Shown: positions 1 through 11,268 of the stretch, one piece after another
Layout of the letters: the number at the start of each line of letters is the position of its first letter
How positions within the stretch are numbered: the stretch's first letter is position 1
NCBI GenBank assembly: GCA_030015575.1
Contig: CM057339.1
Span: 777,186,809-777,250,808, forward strand
Length of the DNA stretch: 64,000 nt
From: Agapanthus africanus
Taxonomy: Eukaryota; Streptophyta; Magnoliopsida; Asparagales; Amaryllidaceae
Direction: 5' to 3'
Program-made: the position numbers and the translations under genes
The notes under the pieces: model-generated
Databases searched by the model: none
Told to the model about the DNA's origin: nothing
What the model saw: only the letters and a program-made list of their open reading frames with translations

Positions 1-1029
1 AAAAAGATTAAAGAAAAGGTTGGATGCCCGATTTATTAAATTTAAAGTAATGACCGAACAATGTGAGGTGACAATAGTCCTTATATTCAAAAAAATGAAA
101 CAAACACCTTTATCCCAATTATTTTAGGGTCGGCTTCCTTATATTCAAGAAAGGCAATGGAAATATGTTATGCATATGGCATGTCTAATACAAATACCAA
201 ATGAAAGAAATGGATCCTCCCCGAAGCTGGATTGTTGTTGCAAGTATTGTTTTAACCTTCCCGAGTCATTAGACTACAACACAGTCAACTTCACAGGTAA
301 TATAATAACATTTTCAAGAGAAAATTTTGGAGAACCGTTTGCTAAGGATCATGTTGAGAGAAATACACATCACAAGACACACAATAGCATGATCCTAAAA
401 GCGAACTCAACAAACACCTAGTATGAAGCAGTCTAAGGTCAACCTTCTCCACATTGCAATCATGCATTAAAATCGAGCGGTTGAAGTGCCTATCCAAAAT
501 TCTAAACAGGTTGACCCGCCTAGGCCGGACTTTAAGAGGCTTATAGATAGTTTTTATATTGTTATTAATTAATTTGTTACTTAATGAATAATACCCAACT
601 AATGTTATTCATATTGCTTTTCTTTTGCTTGCATGCATATCCTCATATCTTTAATAACATTTCCTTTTGTGATAATTGCTTTTCTTTTGCTTGCATGCAT
701 TTCCTCATATCTTTAATAACATTTCCTTTTGTGATAATTTTTCCATAATATTAATGAACCACTCCTGTCCTTTTTATTTTATACATGTACACATCCCGAC
801 TATTGTACTTAAAAGGGATGGTTGAACAATTCTCCAGATTGTGAATACACTTGATAATTTAAAAAAAGAGGAGAGCATACAAACTGCTAATGTCGACCAA
901 AATATTTTCTATAAGAACCACTTTCAAATGTTTTGAGTAAGATCAATTTTTTTCCGATTCTCATGATTGTAGGTCTTTAGTAGCAAGTTATACTTCGTTT
1001 AACAATTTAGCAATGTTGCCAGATATGTA
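1..1029. other. Stretch with no recognised gene
   Basis: AT-rich sequence with only short open frames, such as one at 170-421, that show no motif I recognise and no codon structure I would trust. The only clear structure is a 62 bp tandem duplication near 613-737. It may be decayed LINE 5' sequence or unrelated intergenic DNA. Confidence 0.5.
613..737. repeat. 62 bp tandem duplication, two copies
   Basis: The block starting near 613 recurs 62 bases later near 675. Both copies contain ttgcttgcatgcat followed by ctcatatctttaataacat. The copies are nearly identical, differing for example in cat-atcc versus cat-ttcc, so the duplication looks recent. No function is suggested. Confidence 0.85.
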
Positions 1030-1039
1030 GAGTGACGCA

Positions 1040-3060
1040 AATGCGAGATGAAAGCGCGAGTAAAACGAGTGAAGGAGATTTGTTTGTTGAGCTCATTGAA
1101 AAAACTTCACCAAGATTTTATAAGCCATTCAAATAGATTTATAAAAAGTGGAGGATCAAAAAATGGAGTTTCTTATTTAATAGAAGATCTACTTGATGAG
1201 ACGAGGGTGGTGCTCCACCATTTAAGGACACGTCATAGTGGAATGAAAAGCTAAAAACTGCTATTAAAATCAAGAGAGATTCTTATAAAGATTTGAAAAA
1301 GAGCACCGATGAAGAGAGATTCGAAAAGTATAAGAAAGATAAAAAAAGAGAGGCTAAGAAAGCTGTTTGGAAAGCCAAAACTAAGATTTACAAAGAGGTG
1401 TACGAGAGGATGGGACGCCGAAGTTTAAAATGATATATACATAATTGCTTAGATGAAAGAAAGGAAGACCAGAAATTTGTGTGCGGTGAAGTATCAAAGA
1501 TGAAGAACAAAAGGCTTTAGTTCGAGGTGAGAATATTAAGGAAAGGTGTAGAAATTATTTTGACAAATTATTTAATGAAAACTTTACTACGGATTTGAAT
1601 GGAATTGTCCTTCAATCTCAAAATATAAACCGTGATTTCATAAGTAGAACAAGAGTACCTAAGTTTGCAGAGCTTTGAAGAAAATGAAATCATGAAAAGT
1701 TGTTGATCCAGACAGGATTCCTATTAAGGTATGAAGATGGAAGAGATAGGTGTAAGATGCTGGCAGACATGTTTAATAAGATTTGGCAAAATAAAAAGAT
1801 GTCAAATGAACGAAGGAATAGTATCCTTGTACTTCTATACAAGAACAAAGATGATATTCAGAGTTGCTCCAACTACCATGCAATAAAACTCATGTATCAC
1901 ATCATTAAGTTTTGGAAGAGGAGGATTGAACAAACTACGACAAGATGTTAAAATAACAAAAAAATCGGTTTGCATTCATGCCTGGACGATCAACGACAGA
2001 GGCTATTCATTTGCTCTGTCAACTTGTTGAGTATTTTTTAAAGAGAAGAAATTTGCATATGATTTTTATTGACTTAGAGAAAACTTATAACAAGATATCT
2101 AGGGAAGTATTATGGCGAACAATGATGAAGAATGGGGTATCAATCAAGTACATTGACATCATCAAGGGCATGTATGATGGAGTAGTAGCAAATGTAAGAA
2201 CTTGCGGCGGCTTAACGAATGATTTTCCTATCACAATTGGCTTGCATCAAGGATCTGCATTAAATCTATTCTTGTTTACCATAGTGATAGATGAGCTTGC
2301 TAGAACTATCCAGGATGAGATACCTTGGTGTATGTTATTCACCGATACTATTCTGGTAAATGAGATGAAAGCATGGGTTAATGCCAAAATAGAGTTATAA
2401 AGACAAACATTGGAATCTCGAGGGTTTAGATTAAGCAAGTCCAAGAAATCATGTATGCAATGCAAATTTAGTAAACAAAGAAGCAAATATCATAGTGGTA
2501 TAACACTGGATGGGCACATCGAGCGATCAGTTTAGATATTTAGGCTCAATCATCCAAAAGGATGGGGAGATTGATAGCGGGGTCAACCAGAGGAATCAGC
2601 ATGGTTGGTTGAAATGGAAGAGCGCAATTGGGGTTTTATGCGATTGTAACTTTCCGTTAAGGTAAAATGGGAAGTTTTATCGAAACAATATAAAGCATGC
2701 CTTATAATATGGTATGGAATGTTAGGCTCCTAAGAAACATCATGCACAAAAGATAAATATAGCAGAGATGTGCATACTTTGTTGGATGTATGGTAACACT
2801 AAAAAAGATAAAGTGCAAAATGAAAATATTCGGGCAAAAATTGATGTAGCAACCATGAAGGAGAAGATACGAGAAAACCGTCTAAGATGGTTTGGTAATA
2901 TGCGACGAAGACTTACGAAAGCACCGCTTCGACGATGGATATTTTCGATTTAAGCTAAGTCAAAAGGACGAAAGGGAGACGGAAGAAAATGTGGATGGAG
3001 GTGATACAAAAAGATATGGATGCCAAAGGCCTTTGTTCATATCAGATTTTTGCATTTTTA
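1040..3060 (+). pseudogene. Degenerate RTE-type LINE (non-LTR retrotransposon), 5'-truncated
   Basis: Pieces of one LINE ORF2 lie in order on the plus strand but in several frames. Around 1211-1430 is the lysine-rich linker ahead of the RT (KDT, then a stop where Trp is expected, then WNEKLK). At 1978-2400 is the reverse transcriptase core. At 2850-2945 is the C-terminal segment with RENRLRWFG, followed by a basic stretch and MEVIQKDM-type sequence in a shifted frame. This order and these motifs match plant RTE-clade LINEs. The endonuclease end is not recognisable, so the copy is probably 5'-truncated. Several stops and frameshifts rule out activity. It ends just before the Athila-like LTR at about 3110. 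No poly(A) tail or target duplication could be assigned. Confidence 0.8.
1978..2400 (+). pseudogene. LINE reverse transcriptase core fragment
   Basis: A 140-residue open piece of RT begins with MPGRSTTEAIHLL, followed by an FIDLEKTYNK segment that carries the first catalytic-type Asp of the palm. GLHQGSALN corresponds to the RTE-type GLHQGSALS motif. The YADD-like box is altered: it reads LFTDTI, so one of the two catalytic aspartates is lost. The family role would be target-primed reverse transcription of LINE RNA; this copy could not do it. A minus-strand open frame across the same bases is a shadow. Confidence 0.85.
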
Positions 3061-3495
3061 TACCGTCCATTTTTTATCACATTGCTTATAGGTAGGTACT
3101 CTTGATCCGTGTTTTGCTAGATAATTGCAGGTTACAGGTTCTCAGCTCTAAGCAGTAAAATTCATGGAAAAGCGCGACAAATTCTGGATTACTGCCAACC
3201 ACAGATAAAATACGGGTCTCCACTCCCTATCCGTATGTTGCTGCACACCAGTTTAAGGGACAAAATGGCAAATCGATGGTCATTTTCATGCACAAAGCAT
3301 AATGGCAACACAAAATCCAAGATATCTACGCGGAGCTCAAGGAAATCATGACAAAAGATCCACATCAAATCACCTTTTGATCTGCTGAAAATCTGGAAGA
3401 AATTTGAAGAGCTTCTGAGAAACCGCATATACCACACTGAAGACAACATCAAAACAGGGAAACTCACAAAATTTGATGAGCCAACTCCTCCTAAT

Positions 3496-3548
3496 GGCCG
3501 CGGATCCGCGGCCAACATGGCGACTCGGCCGCGGATCCGCGGCCGAGT
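3496..3548. repeat. Two perfect GC-rich palindromes around GCGGATCCGC
   Basis: An 18 bp perfect palindrome at 3496-3513 is followed by a second copy at 3523-3548 extended to 26 bp. Both share the core ccgcggatccgcgg and lie about 90-140 bases upstream of the TATA box, so they are in U3. Related near-palindromes with aa at the centre (gccgcgg-aa-ccgcggc) occur in the leader at 4932-4947 and 4963-4978. Confidence 0.85.
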
Positions 3549-3633
3549 TGACTCGGCAGGTGATTATTTTCTGAGGCAGTTTGGTCAATTCATTTGGGTC
3601 CTGAATGTTGCCCTAGGGTTTCTGTTTCCTGCC

Positions 3634-3642
3634 TATAAATAG
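3634..3642 (+). promoter_or_regulatory. LTR TATA box
   Basis: The sequence tataaatag lies in the LTR about 940 bases before its 3' end. It should set the U3/R boundary roughly 30 bases downstream. This is typical for plant Ty3/gypsy LTR promoters; activity is not shown. Confidence 0.6.
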
Positions 3643-4577
3643 TCCAGAACAATGCCAAGTGAAGGGTGCTCAATTCTTGTGTTAGACTTTATGATATATT
3701 TTGTTGTTCTTCTTCCTCTTTTCATCTTTTCTCCATTAAAACCTTGTAGTGAGCTTTTATGAGTGAAGTGAAGAATAAAAGAGTTATTTCCTTTATCATG
3801 CTTGTCTTGTTATGTTGTTAATTATAATTGCTTGTAATTTTCATTTGCTAATCTAGTTGTTGTTCTATTTTTCTTTATCTTTAACAACAATGATGCTTAA
3901 GATTGATCCTTGCCAAGGTGAGGTCTCAAATAGCTAGTTGTAATCTTCTCACCTCTTTCTTTCTATCTTCCTCCTTTGTTGTATTTTCCTTTTTTTGTAA
4001 TGGGTGAGTAGTTTCTCATTTATTAGGGTAGGATAAGAAAAGTTTGAGAGAAGGAAATCTCACTCTTTCCTTGCCCAACATCTTAATTCGGACTCCCGTT
4101 AATTGAACCACAATCCGCTCCCTACGGCACCCTATCCTACATGATAGCGGTGATTCCTTAGCGAGACCGGTTGTGGTTGAATTAACCGGAGGTTAAGGCT
4201 AAGAGCCAAGAACGGACGGATAAGGACCAAAAGGAAGAAACTAAGCGTTGGAAAGCCTAGCTTATACTCGCAAGTTCCTTCCTAGTCGTGCTAATCTCCG
4301 TTGTTGCCGATTGCCGTAACACCGATATTAAGAGTGGCAACGAAAGAAGTGAGCGACTCCTAACTCAAACTAACCTAATCCTAACAAGCTCTCTTTATAT
4401 ACATTTTAGCACATAGTTAATCTCAAACAAACCTGGACATTTGGACTTAACTCGTTAAAGCACATAGAAAAAGATTCTCATCTCCCTGCGAACAACCCGT
4501 ACTCAACCGGCTAGCTACAAGCGAAACCGTTTTGATTGCGGTAATTAACTAAGCACGCAAAAACTCTAACAATCAAA

Positions 4578-4595
4578 TGGCGCCGTTGTCGGGAA
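4578..4595 (+). other. Primer binding site, Athila type
   Basis: The sequence tggcgccgttgtcggg starts six bases after the LTR end. It matches the TGGCGCCGTTG-type site found in Athila and related plant elements, where a tRNA 3' end primes minus-strand synthesis. I have not verified the tRNA identity. The mirror copy is at 14035-14052. Confidence 0.8.
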
Positions 4596-5777
4596 GACGG
4601 TAGTTTATTTCTTTGTGTAATTTCGGGTTAATTTGTGAATATAACCGAAAAACAAAAACAAAATTATATTGTAAAAATCATCTTGTTATTTTTGATTAGT
4701 TTTTGTGCAAGTGTGCAGGATAAAAAGAAGGGTCGAGTTCAGTGCCAAAGACGTGGGAAGTTAGACCCATATCTCGCGGCTACACCGCATTTGATCAAAA
4801 CGGAACCAACGGTCTACTGTAAAATTCTGGGGCAAACCCAATAAACAAATCAAGATTCAGGGGCTCCAAACAAGAAGAGGACACCAAACCCAGCACATAC
4901 AAGAAATCCAGAAGTCCAACTCCACTCTATTGCCGCGGAACCGCAGCATAAGCGTGTGTTTGGCCGCGGAACCGCGGCTTGTTGCTGACGTCAGCAACCC
5001 AGAATTTCTGTGAGTCTTTTTGCCTTCTTCCCCACTCCTCTGAACTCCACTGAACTGTTTTTTCTGCAAAATTCTTTGCGCAAACTCTCTTCCCCCTTCC
5101 AATAAATTGTTTTTGTGCAGGATTCTTTGCGCCGCGCTAAAAAATTGATTGCAATTGATTGTTACTGCTTTGCATATTTTAATCGGACTTTAAGGGGCTT
5201 GAAACCAATCCAGATTGGGTGGGGATTTCATCACCCTTCCCAGAACCCCAGAAATCACAAAAGGCATATGCATATTGACCATTATTTAATTAAAAAATAC
5301 TAGACTCAGCCCTAAGGATGTCGCGCTCAATAGGACAGAGGACTGGTTATAAGCATCGGCCGTTTATCCTAACCTGACTTTGCGGTGTCTCGGAAAGTGT
5401 GTTTAAGACAAGTGGTTACTTAATTAGGACCACTACTTTCGTAGTGGGGAGCCTCCCACTTACCTGGCCGCAATTGACGGTGAAGAGGCGGTTTGAGGTC
5501 CTATTTCTAGCCCTTTGGAACAGTTATGAGCTGTCTAGCTGACCCTAGATCTAGGTGTGATTGTGCATATTTTGTCTGTGATTGTTTAAGCCGTAAGTCC
5601 ATACATATTTCCGCAAAGCTCTTTCTAAAAAAAGAAAAAACACAAAACAAACTTTTATAAAAACTTGCCCTTTGTCGCCCGAATCCCACTTTTTCACCCA
5701 CCTCTCATCGTCTTTCTCCATTGACGTTTTCTTACCCTCACCTTCTCCGCTTTGACTACACTAAACTCATTTAGTGT
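4596..5777 (+). other. Untranslated leader of the Athila-type element
   Basis: About 1.2 kb lies between primer site and gag ATG with no coding similarity I recognise. It carries two near-perfect GC inverted repeats (4932-4947, 4963-4978) echoing the U3 palindromes, and an A-rich tract near 5625-5650. Short open frames here are not conserved in the inverted copy and are not called. Confidence 0.6.
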
Positions 5778-7320
5778 ATGTCCGGTTGGACTCGGGACAC
5801 TAGTGCCCGCCTAGTCCGCGTTACGTTGGTCGCTACCGACTACGCGATCGACTCAGACGTCGATACTCCTTCCACGCCTCTTTCACCCTTACCTTTGCCG
5901 GCCAACTCCGACGTTGACCGGGATTCTGTTCATACATCCTCACCTTCACTATCACCAATCTCTTCTTCTGCGATATCAGGATTTAATCCAAACATCCCTT
6001 TGACTCCCCCGGGATTGATTCCACCTCCTATGGATGCGAATAACCCACAACCACCGTCTGTTGTAGCGCCACAGCGAATCGCGCTCCAGGATCGTTTCTA
6101 TCCCACCCGCTCTGCACTTCCCACATGTCTTTCCCTTCCACCGGCCAATGGGGATAATTTCGAAATTAAGCCCCACTTCATTTATGCTTCCGAAATTTCA
6201 TGGGCTTGAATCTGAAGATGCATATATCTTCATCAACAAGTTCCAGAATGTTTGTGCCATGATGAAAACGACCCAGCTGTCAGACGATGCTATACGGCTA
6301 CGGGTCATTCCGTTTACTTTGTGTGATCTTGCTGAAAAGTGGCTGTATAGCACTGCTTCCCACTCCATAACCAGTTAGGACGTGTTTGTGAAAGCGTTTC
6401 TCAAAAAATTCTATCCGAATCATAAAACCACGAGGATCCGTAACGAAATCAACCAATTTTCCCAGCTTCCTACTGAACCTTTTTAGAAGTGCTTTGACCG
6501 GTATAAAGATCTTGTTCAGTGCCCTCACCACGGTATTGAGAAATGACAACTTTGCCAAACCTTATACGAGGGTCTGAACCCAGCAACCAAGCAGTTGTTG
6601 GAAACCATTTGTCAAGGCCACTTCCTATCCAAATCTGACGAGGAAACATGGCAATTCTTCGACGACCTTGCAGAACAAACACTTCAATGGGAGAGCACCA
6701 GACCAAGTACTTCTTCTTCTACTACTTCTACTGGTCAGTCTAGGGTAGGCATTCACCAACTCGATGTCTCTATTGCAATGAAAGCCGAAATGGCTGCAAT
6801 AACGAGAAAACTTGAAGCGATAGAGAGCAAATTTTCATCTCCTGCTCCTGCCCCTGTTCTTCCCCTTCGTATCATTTGTGCTTGTTGTTCCGATCCATCT
6901 CACTTAACCGAAGAGTGTCCTTACAATTCACCATCTTAGGGACATGATCAGGTTAATGCTGCATTTCAGCAAAGACCAAGAAACGATCCATACTCTTCCA
7001 CCTACAATCCCGGTTGGAGGAACCGCCCCAACTTCGCCTGGAATCAGAACCAGCATCAATTCCAAGGCAACAATTTCCAGAGGCCCCATCCTCCGCAACA
7101 ACAAGCTCAGCAACAAACTCAATATCAATTTCAGCAGCCCTTCCAACCCCAACCTTTTCAAAATCAGACGAACAACTTTGCACCCAACAATTCTTTTCCT
7201 CAAAACAACTTTGTTCCGTCAAACAACGATAAGGTTTCCTCGCTAGAACGAAGTCTGGAGGCGTTTGTAAAGCAATCAACACAATCCACCGCCAACATCC
7301 AGTCTTCCATTCAGTCTTTA
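5778..7320 (+). pseudogene. Athila-type gag (broken)
   Basis: Gag packages element RNA. The start ATG at 5778 opens MSGWTRDTSARLV and is shared by the inverted copy. After a Pro/Ser-rich region the frame shifts near 6178, where a small deletion is seen relative to the inverted arm. It continues in frame 1 through the retrotransposon gag region (FINKFQNVCA, LAEKWLYS). A zinc knuckle CACCSDPSHLTEEC lies near 6880-6921, and a Gln-rich tail follows. In-frame stops at 6376, 6484, 6544 and 6937 disable it. The stop at 6484 is also present in the inverted copy; those at 6376 and 6937 are sense codons there. From 6940 the frame is open into the protease region. Confidence 0.85.
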
Positions 7321-8502
7321 GTGCAACACACTGCCGCTCACGGGCAAAGCATCAAAACCATCGAAGCCCAGATAGCACAACTGAATGCGGCCTTAAACGA
7401 GCGAGAGAAGGGGAAGCTTCCATCTGAACCACTCCCAAATCCTGGTCACCCACATAATGTACATGTTGCTCTTAAACAACAGAACCATAATGTGAGTGCC
7501 GTGACTACATTGAGATCTAGAAGGATGCTGCACAACAACATTGGGACACGGATAGATGATGACACCCCGGCCGCTTCTTCTTCTTCTCCGTCTTCTGAGC
7601 CTATTCTCCCTTCTTCAAAAGACTCTTCTTCTTCTGCTGCTCTAAACGGACCCACTTCTCACTCCACGAAAACTCTAGCTCTGGGATCCGTTCCAACTCC
7701 ACAATCTCCTCCACAAGCATTGGACTCAACCAATTTTAAAAACGTTCCATTTCGAAACCGGTTGAGATCCAATAAACAAAATCCACAAATGGAGAAGATT
7801 CTGGATTTGTTTAATCAGGTTAACATCAACATTCCCCTTTTAGATGATGTCCAACAAGTCCCTTCCTACGCGAAAATCTTGAAGGACTTGTGCACGAAAA
7901 AGAGGAAATCTCAAGTACCCAAGAAAGTTTTCTTGGCTAGTTCTGTGAGTGATGCTCTTACCCAATTTTTACCTCAAAAACGAAAGGACCCTGGCTGTCA
8001 TACGATTTCTATTACCATTGAGGATAAGAACATCAACCGCGCACTCTTAGATCTTGGTGTCAGTGTTAACCTACTTCCGTACTCAGTATATGAGCAACTA
8101 GGTGTAGGAGAGCTGAAACTCACACGCTGTACTCTCCAAATGGCCGACCGATCAATCACCCATCCTAGGGGTGAGCTAGAGGATGTGTTAATCAAGGTTG
8201 GGGACTTCATATTCCCCGTTGACTTCATTGTTTTAGACACACAGCCTGTAGCTAACCCCCGGAATCAAATTCCGGTGATACTCGGTCGCCCATTCCTTGC
8301 AACCTCAAATGCTGTGATCAATTGTCGAAATGATTCGATGAACCTATCTTTTGGAAACATGACAATTGAACTCAACAATTTTAGGTTGGGGAATCAGCCC
8401 TCCGAACCTAATGCTCATATACTAGACGTTTGCTCAATCCAGAAGATCACCCCGGAGGAGTGTGAATTCGAGGAGTTTTCTGTTCGATCACGAAAACCTT
8501 AA
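7321..8502 (+). pseudogene. Athila-type gag C-terminus and aspartic protease
   Basis: An open stretch of 393 codons continuing the gag frame (the true frame opens upstream; 7321 is not a real start). A Ser/Pro-rich linker is followed by QMEKILDLFNQVNINIPLLD and the retropepsin domain. Its active-site motif reads LLDLGVSVNLLPYS near 8044-8085, where Athila proteins usually have D(L/F)GASVN. The flap and C-terminal motif VILGRPFLATSNAVI lies near 8275. The protease would cleave the polyprotein in the cytoplasmic particle. The frame ends at 8500-8502, and two frame changes (about 8480 and 8655) separate it from the RT. Confidence 0.85.
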
Positions 8503-8510
8503 CGCCACTA

Positions 8511-11232
8511 GTGCGTTCCTCTTCGAACCTGCTGCTACTTCTGCGCCCGACAATGACTACGAGTGTTTCACTTTCTCGAACGATCTTTGCCCGTCACCAC
8601 CCGAGTTTGAATCCTTCGAATTTCCGGATGAGTTACCTGATCCATCCAACTCGGTCGCTTACTCATTTTGAACCTTTGCTGGAGTCCTTTGAGTTCGAGA
8701 CCATTTCACCAATCTTGCCTTCAATCGTTTCACCTCCAACGCTCGAACTCAAACCATTGCCGTCTCACCTTAAGTACGCTTACTTGGGTGAGAACGAGAC
8801 CCTCCCTATTATCATCTCGGCTTCTCTAGCTCCAGAGCAAGAGAGAGCCCTTCTTACGATCTTGCACAGCAACATGCAAGCTTTTGGCTGGTCAATGGCG
8901 GACATCAAAGGGATTAGTCCCCTGATCGTTGAACATCACATTCATCTGATGGATGATGCCAAACCAGCCAGGGATCCACAAAGGCGACTCAATCCAGTCA
9001 TGAAGGAGGCTGTAAAAAAGGAGATCGTAAAGTGTCTGGATAGTGGTATCATTTACCATATCTCTGATAGCCAGTGGGTTAGCCCCATTCACGTTGTCCC
9101 CAAGAAATCAGGCATAACGGTCATAACCAACGAGGTGAACAAGTTAATCCCTACTCGCACCCAGACTGGGTGGCGAGTATGCATCGATTATAGAAAACTC
9201 AACGCCGCAACACGGAAAGACCACTTTCCGCTACCTTTCATTGACCAAATGCTTGAACGATTGACTGGACACGAGTACTACTGCTTTCTTGATGGCTACT
9301 CCGGCTATAATCAGATTCCCATCGCCGAAAAAGACCAGGACAAGACCACATTCACTTGTCCTTTCGGCACGTTTGCATATCGTCGTATGCCCTTTGGGTT
9401 ATGCAATGCGCCCGCTACCTTCCAGCGGTGTATGATAGGAATCTTCTCAGACATGGTGGAAAAATTCTTAGAGATCTTCATGGATGATTTCTCCATTTTC
9501 GGCGATTCCTTTAATGAGTGTTTGCTGCATCTCGACGCTGTCCTTACCCGGTGTAAGGACAAGAACCTCACTTTGAACTGGGAGAAATGTCACTTCATGG
9601 TACGCGAAGGTATTGTCTTAGGACATATCATCTCGCAAAATGGCATTGAGGTAGATAAAGTAAAGATTGAAGTCATTTCCAATCTCCCTCCTCCCAGATG
9701 CGTCAGAGACATCCGAGCCTTCCTTGGCCATGCCGGTTTCTATAGACAGTTCATCAAGGACTTTAGCAAGATTGCTAAGCCCTTGACTCTTTTGCTGGCT
9801 AAGGACACGACATTCGCCTTCAACTCGAGCTGTGTGACTGCGTTCGAGTCATTAAAAAACTCACTCACTTCTGCTCCCGTTCTTTCTTCTCCTGACTGGA
9901 CGCACCCATTTGAGATTATGTGCGATGCATCCGACTTTGCCATCGGTGCTGTCCTTGGACAACACATCAACAAGATGCCGCACGTAATCTATTATGCTAG
10001 CCGAATCCTGAACGACGCCCAACTGAACTATACAACAACTGAGAAAGAATTCTTGGCTGTTGTATTTGCTTTAGAAAAGTATAGGCCCTACCTCATCGGC
10101 TCTCCAGTCATCGTCTACACGGACCATTCTGCTCTGCGCCATCTTTTTGCGAAGAAAGATGCAAAATCTCGGCTGATACGTTGGATCCTCTTGCTTCAAG
10201 AGTTTGACCTTGTCATCAAGGACAAGAGAGGATGTGAAAACGTAGTCGCTGACCATCTCTCACGACTTCCTTCTTCGCCGTCGCTTCAAATTCCGATCAA
10301 CGACGTTTTTCCGGATGAACAGCTCTTGACAGTATCTCGCGAACCCTGGTTCGCAGATATTGTGAACTATTTGGCCACAGGATTACTACCGACTGAATGG
10401 TCAAGTCAGGACAGATTTCGATTCTTATCCCAAGTAAAACACTTTTACTGGGACGAACCCTATCTGTTCAAGTACTGTCCCGACCAGATTATTCGTCGGT
10501 GTGTCCCTAACGATGAATTCAAGAGTGTGCTGTCGTTTTGCCACGATCAAGCATGTGGCGGGCATTTTGGCCCCAGAAAGACAGCCGAGAAGATCTTGCA
10601 GTGTGGTTTCTACTGGCCACAACTCTTCAAAGACGCTCATGACTACTGCAAGACTTCCTCCCGGTGCCAACACTTGGACCGGATATCCAAGAGAAACGAG
10701 ATGCTGCTCCAACCAATCTTGGTTGTGGAGAATTTCGATGTTTGGGGGATTGATTTCATGGGACCGTTTCCCAGCTCTTTTGGGAACCTGTACATCCTTC
10801 TCGCTGTTAATTATGTCTCTAAGTGGGTCGAGGCTGTGCCCAGCCGGACTAACGACAACAAGGTTGTCGTTAGATTTCTTAAGGAAAACATTTTCTCCCG
10901 GTTTGGGCACCCCCGAGCGATCATTAGCGACAATGGAACTCATTTCTGTAATAAGACTTTCGAGGCCTTGATGCGGAAATATTCCATTAATCATAAGCTA
11001 TCTACGCCCTACCACCCCCAAACTTGTGAGCAAGCCGAAGTTTCAAATCGGCAAATCAAGCCGATACTGGAGAAGACGGTTTCCAAGAACCGTAAGGATT
11101 GGTCGTTAAAACTCACTGATGCCCTTTGAGCATTTCGAACTGCTTATAAGACCGATCTTGGCATGTCTCCCTATCGGCTTGTTTACGGAAAGGCTTGCCA
11201 CCTTCCTGTGGAAATAGAGCATCGCGCATTTA
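8511..11232 (+). pseudogene. Athila-type pol: reverse transcriptase, RNase H, integrase (truncated)
   Basis: Open to 11129, then a stop (tga where Trp is expected) and about 100 more bases of integrase before the break at ~11232. The true frame begins near 8660; the first residues of the open frame are out-of-frame. RT motifs include [21 protein letters not shown] and the catalytic FMDD (9480-9488). RNase H follows with [15 protein letters not shown] and YTDHSALR. The integrase has an HHCC zinc region (10540-10670) and a DDE core: Asp at 10752, Asp at 10929, Glu at 11037, all kept. A Gly before the Glu motif is replaced by Cys. The C-terminal integrase part, env-like region and 3' LTR are missing. 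Confidence 0.88.
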
Positions 11233-11268
11233 CAAACGCTTTCCTATCGGGTGGCTTGCCACCTTCCT
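11192..11268. other. Rearrangement junction with templated filler
   Basis: The integrase sequence runs to about 11230. Then comes tttacaaacgc at 11229-11239, which also occurs at 11317-11327 inside the inverted gag. Next is a second copy of the 16-mer ggcttgccaccttcct: first copy 11192-11207, second 11253-11268. The inverted gag then starts at ctaaagactg. A patchwork of local copies at a breakpoint is typical of polymerase template switching. Confidence 0.75.

Larger units (their letters stand above)
3110..4571 (+). repeat. 5' LTR of the Athila-type element
   Basis: The 3' boundary is fairly secure: the LTR ends in ctctaaca at 4571, six bases before the primer site. The 5' boundary at the tgttttgctag near 3110 is a choice, made because it gives a TGTT...AACA pair and follows the LINE directly. 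That makes the LTR about 1.46 kb. It contains a TATA box at 3634 and two perfect GC palindromes at 3496-3548. Only its last ~510 bases are present in the inverted arm. Confidence 0.65.

Noticed and set aside
170-421. 83-codon ORF near the left edge
   Set aside because: No motif, no supporting context, and a length expected by chance.
10425-10994. 189-codon minus-strand ORF across the Athila integrase
   Set aside because: It is the shadow of the well-supported plus-strand integrase.
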